Shown here: positions 1-4,977 of the stretch, piece by piece
Numbering within the stretch: position 1 is the stretch's first letter
Layout of the letters: each line of letters starts with the position of its first letter
Origin: Megamonas sp. UBA1799
Lineage (GTDB): Bacteria; Bacillota; Negativicutes; Selenomonadales; Selenomonadaceae
Length of the DNA stretch: 6,473 nt
Direction of reading: 5' to 3'
Assembly: GCA_002319815.1 (NCBI GenBank)
Contig: DCFR01000077.1
Coordinates: 1 to 6,473, forward strand
Notes under the pieces: generated by a model
Databases searched by the model: none
Told to the model about the DNA's origin: nothing
Seen by the model: only the letters and a program-made list of their open reading frames with translations
Program-made: the position numbers and the translations under genes

Positions 1-53
1 GGTTTTTGGGTGTCAAACGTCCGAAAAGCGTCCATAAGCGACGCGAAAATTGC

Positions 54-82
54 TTGACAAAAGAAAACCGGCATGATAGACT
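54..82 (+). promoter_or_regulatory. Sigma-A-type extended -10 promoter of the cold-shock gene
   Basis: A perfect -35 TTGACA (54-59) is followed after 17 bases by TAGACT (77-82, 4 of 6 matches to TATAAT). A TG one base before the -10 (74-75) makes it an extended -10. Transcription should begin near 89, giving a leader of about 124 nt before the start codon at 214, a length usual for cold-inducible csp genes. Upstream (1-53) no gene is visible. The sequence there carries a repeated CGAAAA (22-27, 44-49) and a short inverted repeat GCGTC/GACGC (28-32, 40-44), either of which could be a regulator site, though nothing identifies one. Confidence 0.8.
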
Positions 83-109
83 ATAAAAGTATTCAAGATG
101 TAGCGATTC

Positions 110-176
110 AACTCACATATTTTTGTAAGTTATTGTTCACGCGATGATTTACAAAAGTATGTGGGTTTTTGTTTTT
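110..176 (+). promoter_or_regulatory. Long leader hairpin with U-tract (attenuator or RNA thermosensor candidate) upstream of csp
   Basis: Bases 110-136 pair without a single mismatch or bulge with 141-167, giving 27 base pairs closed by a four-base loop, UCAC (137-140). Six of the pairs are G-U wobbles (113-164, 120-157, 129-148, 131-146, 134-143, 136-141); all the others are Watson-Crick. Most pairs are A-U. A U-rich tract (U5 G U5, 166-176) follows directly, as in an intrinsic terminator. The element lies wholly inside the predicted leader, 37 nt before the start codon. It may terminate some transcripts, or act as a structure that changes with temperature. Cold-sensing leaders are established for csp mRNAs; this particular role is inferred. 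Confidence 0.75.
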
Positions 177-200
177 GCACTGGAATATAATAATTTATAT

Positions 201-205
201 GGAGG
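201..205 (+). promoter_or_regulatory. Ribosome binding site of csp (decides start)
   Basis: GGAGG lies 8 bases before the ATG at 214. It fixes that start over the longer open frame beginning with TTG at 169, which would put the U-rich tract into the protein. The site overlaps an 8-base palindrome, AGGTACCT (203-210). Confidence 0.9.
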
Positions 206-213
206 TACCTACT

Positions 214-426
214 ATGAGCAAAGGTACAGTAAAATGGTTCAACCCAGACAAAGGATTCGGTTTCATCACTGACGAGGGCACGGGCAAGGATGTATTCGTA
301 CATTTCTCCGCTATCGTTTCTGAAGGCTTCAAGACTCTCAACGAAAACCAGAGCGTTACGTTTGACGTTGAAGAAGATCCGAAGAGCAAGGGTCGTCTGA
401 GAGCAGTTAACGTTCAGGCTTGCTAA
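214..426 (+). CDS. csp: Cold-shock protein, CspA family
   Basis: This encodes a 70-residue single cold-shock domain, a five-stranded OB-fold that binds single-stranded RNA and DNA in the cytoplasm and acts as an RNA chaperone. Seen in the protein: the family start KGTVKWFN (residues 3-10), RNP1 as KGFGFI (13-18) and RNP2 as VFVHF (27-31), with the aromatic residues W8, F15, F17, F28, H30 and F31 that stack on bases. The length is normal for the family. The C-terminal part, SKGRLRAVNV, departs from the common GPQAANV form, and the last residue is Cys. The start is set by GGAGG at 201-205. It is a single-gene unit with its own promoter, a long structured leader and a strong terminator. Cold induction is likely from the leader but is not shown; many genomes carry several paralogues, so a specific letter is not assigned. 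Confidence 0.97.
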   Translation: MSKGTVKWFNPDKGFGFITDEGTGKDVFVHFSAIVSEGFKTLNENQSVTFDVEEDPKSKGRLRAVNVQAC

Positions 427-438
427 TCAAGCTTTGAA

Positions 439-460
439 CTGACTGCGGCGACGCAGTCGG
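439..460 (+). other. GNRA-capped hairpin in the csp 3' UTR
   Basis: GACTGCG (441-447) pairs with CGCAGTC (452-458) around a GCGA loop, which is a GNRA tetraloop. A U-G and a C-G pair (440-459, 439-460) extend the stem to 9 pairs. It sits between the csp stop and the terminator and lacks a U-tract of its own, so it is more likely an mRNA-stability or folding element than a second terminator. Confidence 0.6.
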
Positions 461-465
461 CTGAC

Positions 466-529
466 AAAAAATCCCCTTACAGGAGAATTCGCGGTAAACG
501 CGATGTTCTCTCTGTGAGGGGATTTTTTT
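466..529. terminator. Bidirectional Rho-independent terminator between csp and pepT
   Basis: An A-tract (466-471) and TCCCC (472-476) pair with GGGGA (518-522) and a T-tract (523-529). The stem continues inward through TTACAG/CTGTGA (477-482 with 512-517), GAGAA/TTCTC (483-487 with 506-510, one bulged base) and CGCG/CGCG (490-493 with 499-502) around a GTAAA loop. Read on + it gives a strong GC-stem-plus-U7 terminator for csp. Read on - the A-tract becomes a U-run, so the same structure ends the deoB-pdp-cdd-pepT transcript 43 bases past the pepT stop. Confidence 0.9.
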
Positions 530-571
530 GTTCAAAAACATCTGCCGGCAGCGGCATAGAAGCTGCTTCGC

Positions 572-1840
572 CTATTTTGGGCTTTTGGGAAGCTGCGCCG
601 CCAGGCAAATGATCTCCAGCACGGTCTGCGCCGCTTTTTGCAGGGAGCGCAGCGGCAAATATTCATAGCGGCCATGAAAATTATGTCCGCCGGTAAATAA
701 ATTGGGACAGGGCAGCCCCATAAAGGAAAGCCGCGCTCCATCCGTTCCCCCGCGAATCGGCTCTGCATGCGGCACAACTCCGACCGCGCACATGGCCCGT
801 TCGGCCAATTCGACAATATACATGACCGGAGCAATTTTTTCACGCATATTATAGTAAACATCATGACAGTCAACCGTAACGGCACCAGCGCCATATTTTT
901 CATTCAACAACGAGGCCATGGCCGACAACAAGCGTTTGCGTTGTTCAAACCGCGCCCGGTCGTGATCCCGGACCAGCATTTTCAAGGATACATGCTCTAC
1001 ATCCCCCTGCACCCGGTATACATGGTAAAACCCTTCATAGCCATCGGTGTATTCCGGCCGTTCGCCGGCCGGCAGCAGCTGTTGCCACTCAGCCGCCATG
1101 GTAAGAGCATTCCGCATTTTCCCCTTGGCATCGCCGGTATGCACGCTGCGCCCGGCAAAGCGAATGACCGCATTGGCGGCGTTGAAGTTTTCATACTCAA
1201 TGCCGCCCAAAGCGCCGCCATCCACCGTATAAGCAAAATCAGCGCCAAAAGCCGTCACATCAAAACGATCCGCGCTGCGGCCGGTTTCTTCATCCGGTGT
1301 AAAAGCAAAGCGCACCGTTCCATGCGGAATTTCCCGATGCTGCAGAAGATACTCCGCGGCGCTTACAACGGCGCAAACGCCCGCCTTATCATCCGCACCC
1401 AGCAGCGTTGTGCCGTCGGTCACCATGATTTCCTGTCCCTTATAAGCCTTGAGTTCAGGAAATTCCTGCGGCGATAAAATGACCGGACCAGCTTTGTTAA
1501 GAAGAATATCACCGCCGTCATAATTCGTAATGATCCGGGGACGAATCCCGTCTCCCGGCGCATCCGGACTTGTATCCAGATGCGCGATAAAACCAATCAC
1601 GGGGCCTGCCGCCGTTCCCGGCAACGTCGCCATCAAATAGCCATTCGCGTCCAGCGTCACATCGCTAAGCCCCATTCGTCTGAGTTCCTCTGCCAAATGA
1701 CGAGCCAGGCACAGCTGTCCCGGCGTGCTCGGACATACCGCCGCATGATCCTCATCCGACTGCGTAGCATAGTGGACATAGTCCTGAAAACGCGCCGTCA
1801 GTCGGTCTAAAGCAATTTCCCGATCCATGATTGCCGCCAT
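572..1840 (-). CDS. pepT: Peptidase T (tripeptide aminopeptidase), M20B family
   Basis: Cytoplasmic dizinc aminopeptidase that releases the N-terminal residue of tripeptides. The 422-residue product follows the E. coli and Salmonella enzyme (about 408) almost from end to end. Expected metal and catalytic residues are visible: H87 and D89 in AHLDT, bridging D150 in LLGADDKAG, E184 and E185 in TPDEETG, D207 in TVDGG, and H389 in GGHNFHG. The lid segment SVHTGDAKG (232-240) keeps the conserved His but has Thr where the family usually has Pro. The C-terminal block RGGTDGARLSFMGLPCPNLFTGG is typical. The ATG at 1840 is chosen because AGGA lies 8 bases upstream and it begins one base after the cdd stop, so translation is probably coupled. 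In-frame TTG 1861 and ATG 1858 lie inside cdd, and ATG 1828 has a weaker site. It is last in the nucleoside operon. Confidence 0.96.
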   Translation of the reverse strand: MAAIMDREIALDRLTARFQDYVHYATQSDEDHAAVCPSTPGQLCLARHLAEELRRMGLSDVTLDANGYLMATLPGTAAGPVIGFIAHLDTSPDAPGDGIRPRIITNYDGGDILLNKAGPVILSPQEFPELKAYKGQEIMVTDGTTLLGADDKAGVCAVVSAAEYLLQHREIPHGTVRFAFTPDEETGRSADRFDVTAFGADFAYTVDGGALGGIEYENFNAANAVIRFAGRSVHTGDAKGKMRNALTMAAEWQQLLPAGERPEYTDGYEGFYHVYRVQGDVEHVSLKMLVRDHDRARFEQRKRLLSAMASLLNEKYGAGAVTVDCHDVYYNMREKIAPVMYIVELAERAMCAVGVVPHAEPIRGGTDGARLSFMGLPCPNLFTGGHNFHGRYEYLPLRSLQKAAQTVLEIICLAAQLPKSPK

Positions 1841-1841
1841 C

Positions 1842-2234
1842 TTATAAGTCCTGCGCATCAAAGGAATACGGCAAAAGCTCTTCCAGGTCCATTTCCTTGC
1901 TTTCGCCGGCCAGATTGGCCATGATCACCCGCTGGATATGAAACTCTGCCATCACCTGCCGGCACGCGCCGCAAGGCGGCACCGGACGCGCTGTATCGGA
2001 CACGATCGCCAGTGCAGTCAGTTGCTCTTCCCCCGCAGCCAGGGCGCTGAAAATCGCCGTTCGTTCCGCACAGTTCGTCAACGAATACACCGCATTTTCA
2101 ATATTGCAGCCGCGATAAATACGGCCACTCTGTGCCAATACGGCCGCGCCGATTTTAATTTTAGAATACGGACTATGCGCGAATTCCCTCACTTTTTTTG
2201 CTTCTTCTATCAACCTGGCATCCATTTCCGTCAT
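1842..2234 (-). CDS. cdd: Cytidine deaminase, homotetrameric class
   Basis: Hydrolytic, zinc-dependent deamination of cytidine and deoxycytidine to uridine and deoxyuridine in the cytoplasm. At 130 residues it matches the small Bacillus-type enzyme (about 136) rather than the long E. coli form. Visible are SPYSKIKIGAAV (21-32), the substrate-binding CNIENA (43-48), the catalytic NCAERTAI with zinc ligand C55 and proton shuttle E57, and PCGACRQV with zinc ligands C88 and C91. Three Cys ligands mark the tetrameric class. The ATG at 2234 is chosen because AGGAG lies 8 bases upstream; the open frame continues to a TTG at 2258 that overlaps the pdp stop but has no ribosome site. It starts 20 bases after pdp and supplies uridine to Pdp. 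No regulator site is seen within the gene. Confidence 0.97.
   Translation of the reverse strand: MTEMDARLIEEAKKVREFAHSPYSKIKIGAAVLAQSGRIYRGCNIENAVYSLTNCAERTAIFSALAAGEEQLTALAIVSDTARPVPPCGACRQVMAEFHIQRVIMANLAGESKEMDLEELLPYSFDAQDL
1849..1852 (-). promoter_or_regulatory. Ribosome binding site of pepT inside the end of cdd
   Basis: AGGA on the - strand, 8 bases before the ATG at 1840, lies within the last codons of cdd. Ribosomes finishing cdd at 1842 can restart directly, and this site decides the pepT start. Confidence 0.75.
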
Positions 2235-2242
2235 GATATTTG

Positions 2243-2247
2243 CTCCT
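2243..2247 (-). promoter_or_regulatory. Ribosome binding site of cdd (decides start)
   Basis: AGGAG on the - strand stands 8 bases before the ATG at 2234, in the short gap after the pdp stop. It excludes the TTG at 2258 as the main start. Confidence 0.85.
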
Positions 2248-2254
2248 TCCCCTT

Positions 2255-3583
2255 TCAAACTGGTTTTTTGTTATTTTTTTCTTTTTCAATGCGGGCATAA
2301 ATTAAAGGTCTGGCCGGCGGCGGTTCCCTGCCGATGGTAATGGCCGCGCTATACACGCGGGCCGCTTCTGCCAACTTGCCGGCTTCATTGGCGTATAACC
2401 AGGCAATCGGTTCGCCCTCGCTGACCGCATCACCATACTTTTTCAGCATGCGAATGCCTGCCGCCATATCAATCAAACTGTCCTTCATTTCACGACCAGC
2501 ACCAAGCACCACCGAAGCAATGCCGCATTGTTCGGCATTCATATGCGTGATATAACCGTTCTGCGTCGCGGTCACAGAGAAACGGTGCGCTGCCGGAACA
2601 AACCGTCCGGTATCATAAAGGACCGCCGTATCCCCGCCCTGTGCCGCCGCCATCGCACACAGTTTACCAAAAGCCGTCCCATTGGCAATCGCCTGCGCCG
2701 ACAATTCCCGGCAGTATGCGATATCGCCCTTGCCCACCAGATACAACATGTTAGCCGCCAGTTGAATACATTCAGCCGTAAGATCCGCCGGACCGCGCCC
2801 GCGCAGCGTATCCACGGCCTCCGTAACTTCCGGCGCATTGCCGATGGCGTTACCGAGCGGCACATCCATATCGGTAATCAAAGCAACGGTGCGACGACCG
2901 GCAGCTTCGCCAATATTCACCATCGTACGGGCTAATTTTTCAGCATCGGGCAGCGTTTTCATGAAGGCTCCGCTGCCCAGCTTGACATCCAGCAGGATAC
3001 AATCCGAACCCGCCGCCAGTTTTTTGCTCATGATCGAAGAGGCAATCAACGGGATGCTGTCCACCGTCGCCGTCACATCCCGGAGCGCATAAAGCTTTTT
3101 ATCCGCAGGAGCCAGATTTCCCGACTGTCCGACAACTGCCAGACCATTTTCCTTCACAATACGAAAAAACTCCGCCTGCGACAGAGATGTCCGCAACCCC
3201 GGAATCGCTTCCAGTTTGTCTACCGTACCGCCGGTATGTCCCAAACCGCGGCCGGACATTTTAGCGACTTTACCGCCGCAAGCGGCGACGATAGGCGCTA
3301 CGACCAGCGTCGTTTTGTCCCCGACGCCGCCTGTACTATGTTTATCCACCTTCAATCCGGGAATCGGCGAAAGATCGACCTGGTCGCCGGAAGCTGCCAT
3401 CACCTGTGTCAGCCCCGCCGTCTCGGCATCCGTCATTCCCTGAAACCAAATAGCCATAAGCATAGCCGCCATTTGATAATCGGCAATTTCTCCCTGAACA
3501 TAGCCGCCGATCATATAGCGCAGCTCAGACAAAGATAATTCGCCGCCGTGCTTTTTCTTCGTGATCAGATCATACATGCGCAT
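2255..3583 (-). CDS. pdp: Pyrimidine-nucleoside phosphorylase
   Basis: Reversible phosphorolysis of uridine, deoxyuridine and thymidine to the free base plus (deoxy)ribose-1-phosphate, as a cytoplasmic homodimer of the NP-II family. The 442 residues follow Bacillus Pdp closely. Visible are the phosphate site KHSTGGVGD (81-89), the family signature from S110 to E125 (SGRGLGHTGGT and on to DKLE), and base-binding R168 in YALRD with S183 and K187 in ASSIMSKK. K108 before MSGRG is, as I recall, the residue that separates broad pyrimidine enzymes (Lys) from strict thymidine phosphorylases (Met), so pdp is preferred over deoA. The C terminus adds a short Lys/Asn-rich tail beyond Bacillus Pdp. GGGAGG (3591-3596) lies 7 bases before the start. 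It lies 53 bases after deoB and 20 before cdd. Confidence 0.96.
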   Translation of the reverse strand: MRMYDLITKKKHGGELSLSELRYMIGGYVQGEIADYQMAAMLMAIWFQGMTDAETAGLTQVMAASGDQVDLSPIPGLKVDKHSTGGVGDKTTLVVAPIVAACGGKVAKMSGRGLGHTGGTVDKLEAIPGLRTSLSQAEFFRIVKENGLAVVGQSGNLAPADKKLYALRDVTATVDSIPLIASSIMSKKLAAGSDCILLDVKLGSGAFMKTLPDAEKLARTMVNIGEAAGRRTVALITDMDVPLGNAIGNAPEVTEAVDTLRGRGPADLTAECIQLAANMLYLVGKGDIAYCRELSAQAIANGTAFGKLCAMAAAQGGDTAVLYDTGRFVPAAHRFSVTATQNGYITHMNAEQCGIASVVLGAGREMKDSLIDMAAGIRMLKKYGDAVSEGEPIAWLYANEAGKLAEAARVYSAAITIGREPPPARPLIYARIEKEKNNKKPV

Positions 3584-3610
3584 AAAAGTTCCTCCCGGTC
3601 AGGATTGGCA

Positions 3611-3630
3611 GGCCGGCAGTTCCTCCGGCC
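3611..3630 (-). other. Intercistronic hairpin between deoB and pdp
   Basis: GGCCGG (3611-3616) and CCGGCC (3625-3630) are perfect inverted repeats, giving a six-pair all-GC stem. On the mRNA (- strand) the 8-base loop reads AGGAACTG. No U-tract follows, so it is not a terminator. It lies 7 bases past the deoB stop and 14 before the pdp ribosome site, and could affect mRNA decay or pdp translation. Confidence 0.5.
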
Positions 3631-3636
3631 CACCGT

Positions 3637-4809
3637 TTATTTACGGATCGCATTCCAAAAGCTTGTTCCCGGCGTTGTCAACGGCACTTGAAAGATTTCC
3701 GCCACCGTCGCCGCAATATCGGCAAACGTCGAGCGCGTGCCAAGATTCATCCCGGCCCGGATGCCCGCTCCGTATACCAGCAGCGGCGTATGCTCTCTGG
3801 TATGATCCGTTCCCGGTGCCGCCGGATCGCAGCCATGATCCGCTGTGATCAAAAGCACATCTTCCGGCTTCATCCCCGCCAAAAATTCGCCCAGCTGAAC
3901 ATCAAATGCCGTCAGCGCCGCCGCATAGCCATCCACATCGCGCCGATGCCCGTATTCCATATCAAAATCAACCAGATTCACAAAACACAAACCGTGAAAA
4001 TTCTCCTGCTGGGTCGCCAGCGTTTTCTTCATGCCGTCCGTATTACCGGCCATCGGAATATGCCGTCCCAGACCACGGGCCGCAAAAATATCGGAAATTT
4101 TCCCCACGCCGATTGTATCCAACCCCCCCTGCGTCAGCGCATCCAGCATGGTAGGAGCCGGCGGCAATAAAGAGAAATCATGCCGGCCGGCGGTGCGCGT
4201 ATAGGCCGGATATGCGCCAATAAACGGGCGCGCAATAACCCGGCCGACGGCATAAGGTCCCGTGAGCAGCTTGCGGGCCTGCCGGCAGTATTCATAAAGC
4301 TGTTCCGGCGGCACCACGCTTTCATGCGCCGCAATCTGAAGCACGCTGTCAGCCGAAGTATACACGATAAGCGCGCCAGTCCGTTCATGTTCTTGCCCAT
4401 AATCATGAATGACTGCCGTGCCGGAATACGGTTTATTGCAGAGAACTTTACGACCAAACGCTGCTTCCAACCGGGCAATCAGCTCGGGGGGAAACCCTTC
4501 GGGAAAAGTTGGCATTGCCTGCCGGGAAACAATGCCGGCAATTTCCCAATGCCCCGTCGTCGTATCTTTTCCGCGCGAAAGTTCCCGGCAGCGGCCAAAA
4601 GCTCCCAGCGGCGCAAGTGTCGGCTGACCGCAGGCAACTTCATCAATATTAAAAAGGCCCATGGCTGCCATATGCGGGGTCGCATAGCGCGCCGACTGCA
4701 CCACGGTCTGCAGCGTGTGACAGTCATGGTCGCCAAATTCGGCGGCATCCGACATCGCGCCAACGCCAAAACTATCCAGTACCAGAATCCATACCCGTCT
4801 GATATCCAT
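3637..4809 (-). CDS. deoB: Phosphopentomutase
   Basis: Converts ribose-1-phosphate and deoxyribose-1-phosphate to the 5-phosphates, linking nucleoside breakdown to the pentose pathway. It is a cytoplasmic, manganese-dependent member of the alkaline phosphatase superfamily. The 390 residues match the Bacillus cereus enzyme closely. Visible are metal ligand D12 in LVLDSFGVG, the phosphorylated Thr T85 in GKDTTTGHWE, D283 and H288 in FDMEYGHRRD, D324 and H325 in TADHG, and H336 in GTDHTREHTPLL. The cap domain lies roughly at residues 100-215. The ATG at 4809 has AAGGA 7 bases upstream. It is the first gene of the operon and follows the promoter by about 40 bases. Its product pairs directly with the Pdp reaction. 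No deoC is seen in the window, so deoxyribose-5-phosphate must be cleaved by an enzyme coded elsewhere. Confidence 0.97.
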   Translation of the reverse strand: MDIRRVWILVLDSFGVGAMSDAAEFGDHDCHTLQTVVQSARYATPHMAAMGLFNIDEVACGQPTLAPLGAFGRCRELSRGKDTTTGHWEIAGIVSRQAMPTFPEGFPPELIARLEAAFGRKVLCNKPYSGTAVIHDYGQEHERTGALIVYTSADSVLQIAAHESVVPPEQLYEYCRQARKLLTGPYAVGRVIARPFIGAYPAYTRTAGRHDFSLLPPAPTMLDALTQGGLDTIGVGKISDIFAARGLGRHIPMAGNTDGMKKTLATQQENFHGLCFVNLVDFDMEYGHRRDVDGYAAALTAFDVQLGEFLAGMKPEDVLLITADHGCDPAAPGTDHTREHTPLLVYGAGIRAGMNLGTRSTFADIAATVAEIFQVPLTTPGTSFWNAIRK

Positions 4810-4848
4810 CTTCTATTCCTTCTTTCCTGTATCGTTATGTATTCTTTT

Positions 4849-4877
4849 TCTATACGGAAAGGACATTCTCCTGTAAA
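4849..4877 (-). promoter_or_regulatory. Promoter of the deoB-pdp-cdd-pepT operon
   Basis: On the - strand TTTACA (4877-4872, 5 of 6) is followed after exactly 17 bases by TATAGA (4854-4849, 4 of 6). Transcription would start near 4842, leaving a leader of about 33 nt with the deoB ribosome site. It is the best-spaced pair in the divergent gap. No clear catabolite-response box or Bacillus DeoR-like operator was found around it. Confidence 0.6.
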
Positions 4878-4896
4878 TGAAAATAAAAAATACACC

Positions 4897-4912
4897 CGGC
4901 AGGAATTTGCCG
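4897..4912. repeat. Inverted repeat CGGCA/TGCCG in the divergent gap
   Basis: Five-base arms (4897-4901, 4908-4912) flank six bases. It lies 20 bases upstream of the operon -35 and near the possible -35 of the Fe-S gene, a usual place for a shared operator. On the - strand a T-rich stretch (T6 A T4) begins six bases after it, but the stem is too short and the tract too far for a confident terminator. Confidence 0.35.
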
Positions 4913-4937
4913 ACAACTGCCAGAATTTATTTAGAAT
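4907..4937 (+). promoter_or_regulatory. Possible promoter of the DUF362 Fe-S protein gene
   Basis: TAGAAT (4932-4937, 5 of 6) is the best -10 candidate, with TTGCCG (4907-4912, 4 of 6) at a long 19-base spacing. A rival -10, TATGAT (4942-4947), has no decent -35. The inverted repeat 4932-4951 covers both -10 candidates. Confidence 0.35.
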
Positions 4938-4951
4938 AGTATATGATTCTA
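4932..4951. repeat. Inverted repeat TAGAAT-N8-ATTCTA over the promoter of the Fe-S gene (operator candidate)
   Basis: Six-base arms (4932-4937, 4946-4951) are separated by AGTATATG. Position over the -10 candidates and about 27 bases before the start codon suits a repressor site for a dimeric regulator. No known family consensus is recognised, and AT-rich sequence makes chance repeats common. Confidence 0.35.
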
Positions 4952-4977
4952 TTACTGGACACCGGGAGGAAATAAAT

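Noticed and set aside
186..191. Perfect TATAAT inside the csp leader
   Set aside because: No -35 at a workable distance and no TG before it; a start near 198 would leave almost no room before the ribosome site.
169..213. In-frame TTG start 15 codons upstream of the csp ATG
   Set aside because: No ribosome site precedes it, it would translate the hairpin U-tract, and all csp homologues start at the ATG with GGAGG before it.
767..1477. 236-codon open frame on + across pepT
   Set aside because: Antisense shadow of a clearly conserved gene; the protein shows no recognisable domain.
1841..1861. Longer pepT start at TTG 1861 or ATG 1858
   Set aside because: Both lie within cdd, whereas ATG 1840 has AGGA at good spacing and directly follows the cdd stop.
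2235..2258. Longer cdd start at TTG 2258 overlapping the pdp stop
   Set aside because: The extension would encode the ribosome site itself (KGEGANI), and ATG 2234 has AGGAG 8 bases upstream.
4881..4912. Hairpin plus T-tract on - as a terminator upstream of the operon
   Set aside because: The stem has only five firm pairs, six bases separate it from the T-tract, and no - strand gene feeds into it within the window.
4877..4939. Twenty-codon-scale open frame (MKIKNTPGRN...) ahead of the Fe-S gene as a leader peptide
   Set aside because: The nearest purine-rich site is 14 or more bases away, it overlaps the operon -35, and it has no control-codon run.
4180..4977. Open frame on + running through deoB antisense into the DUF362 gene
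   Set aside because: It merely lacks stops; homology to DUF362 proteins begins at 4978, where a strong ribosome site stands.
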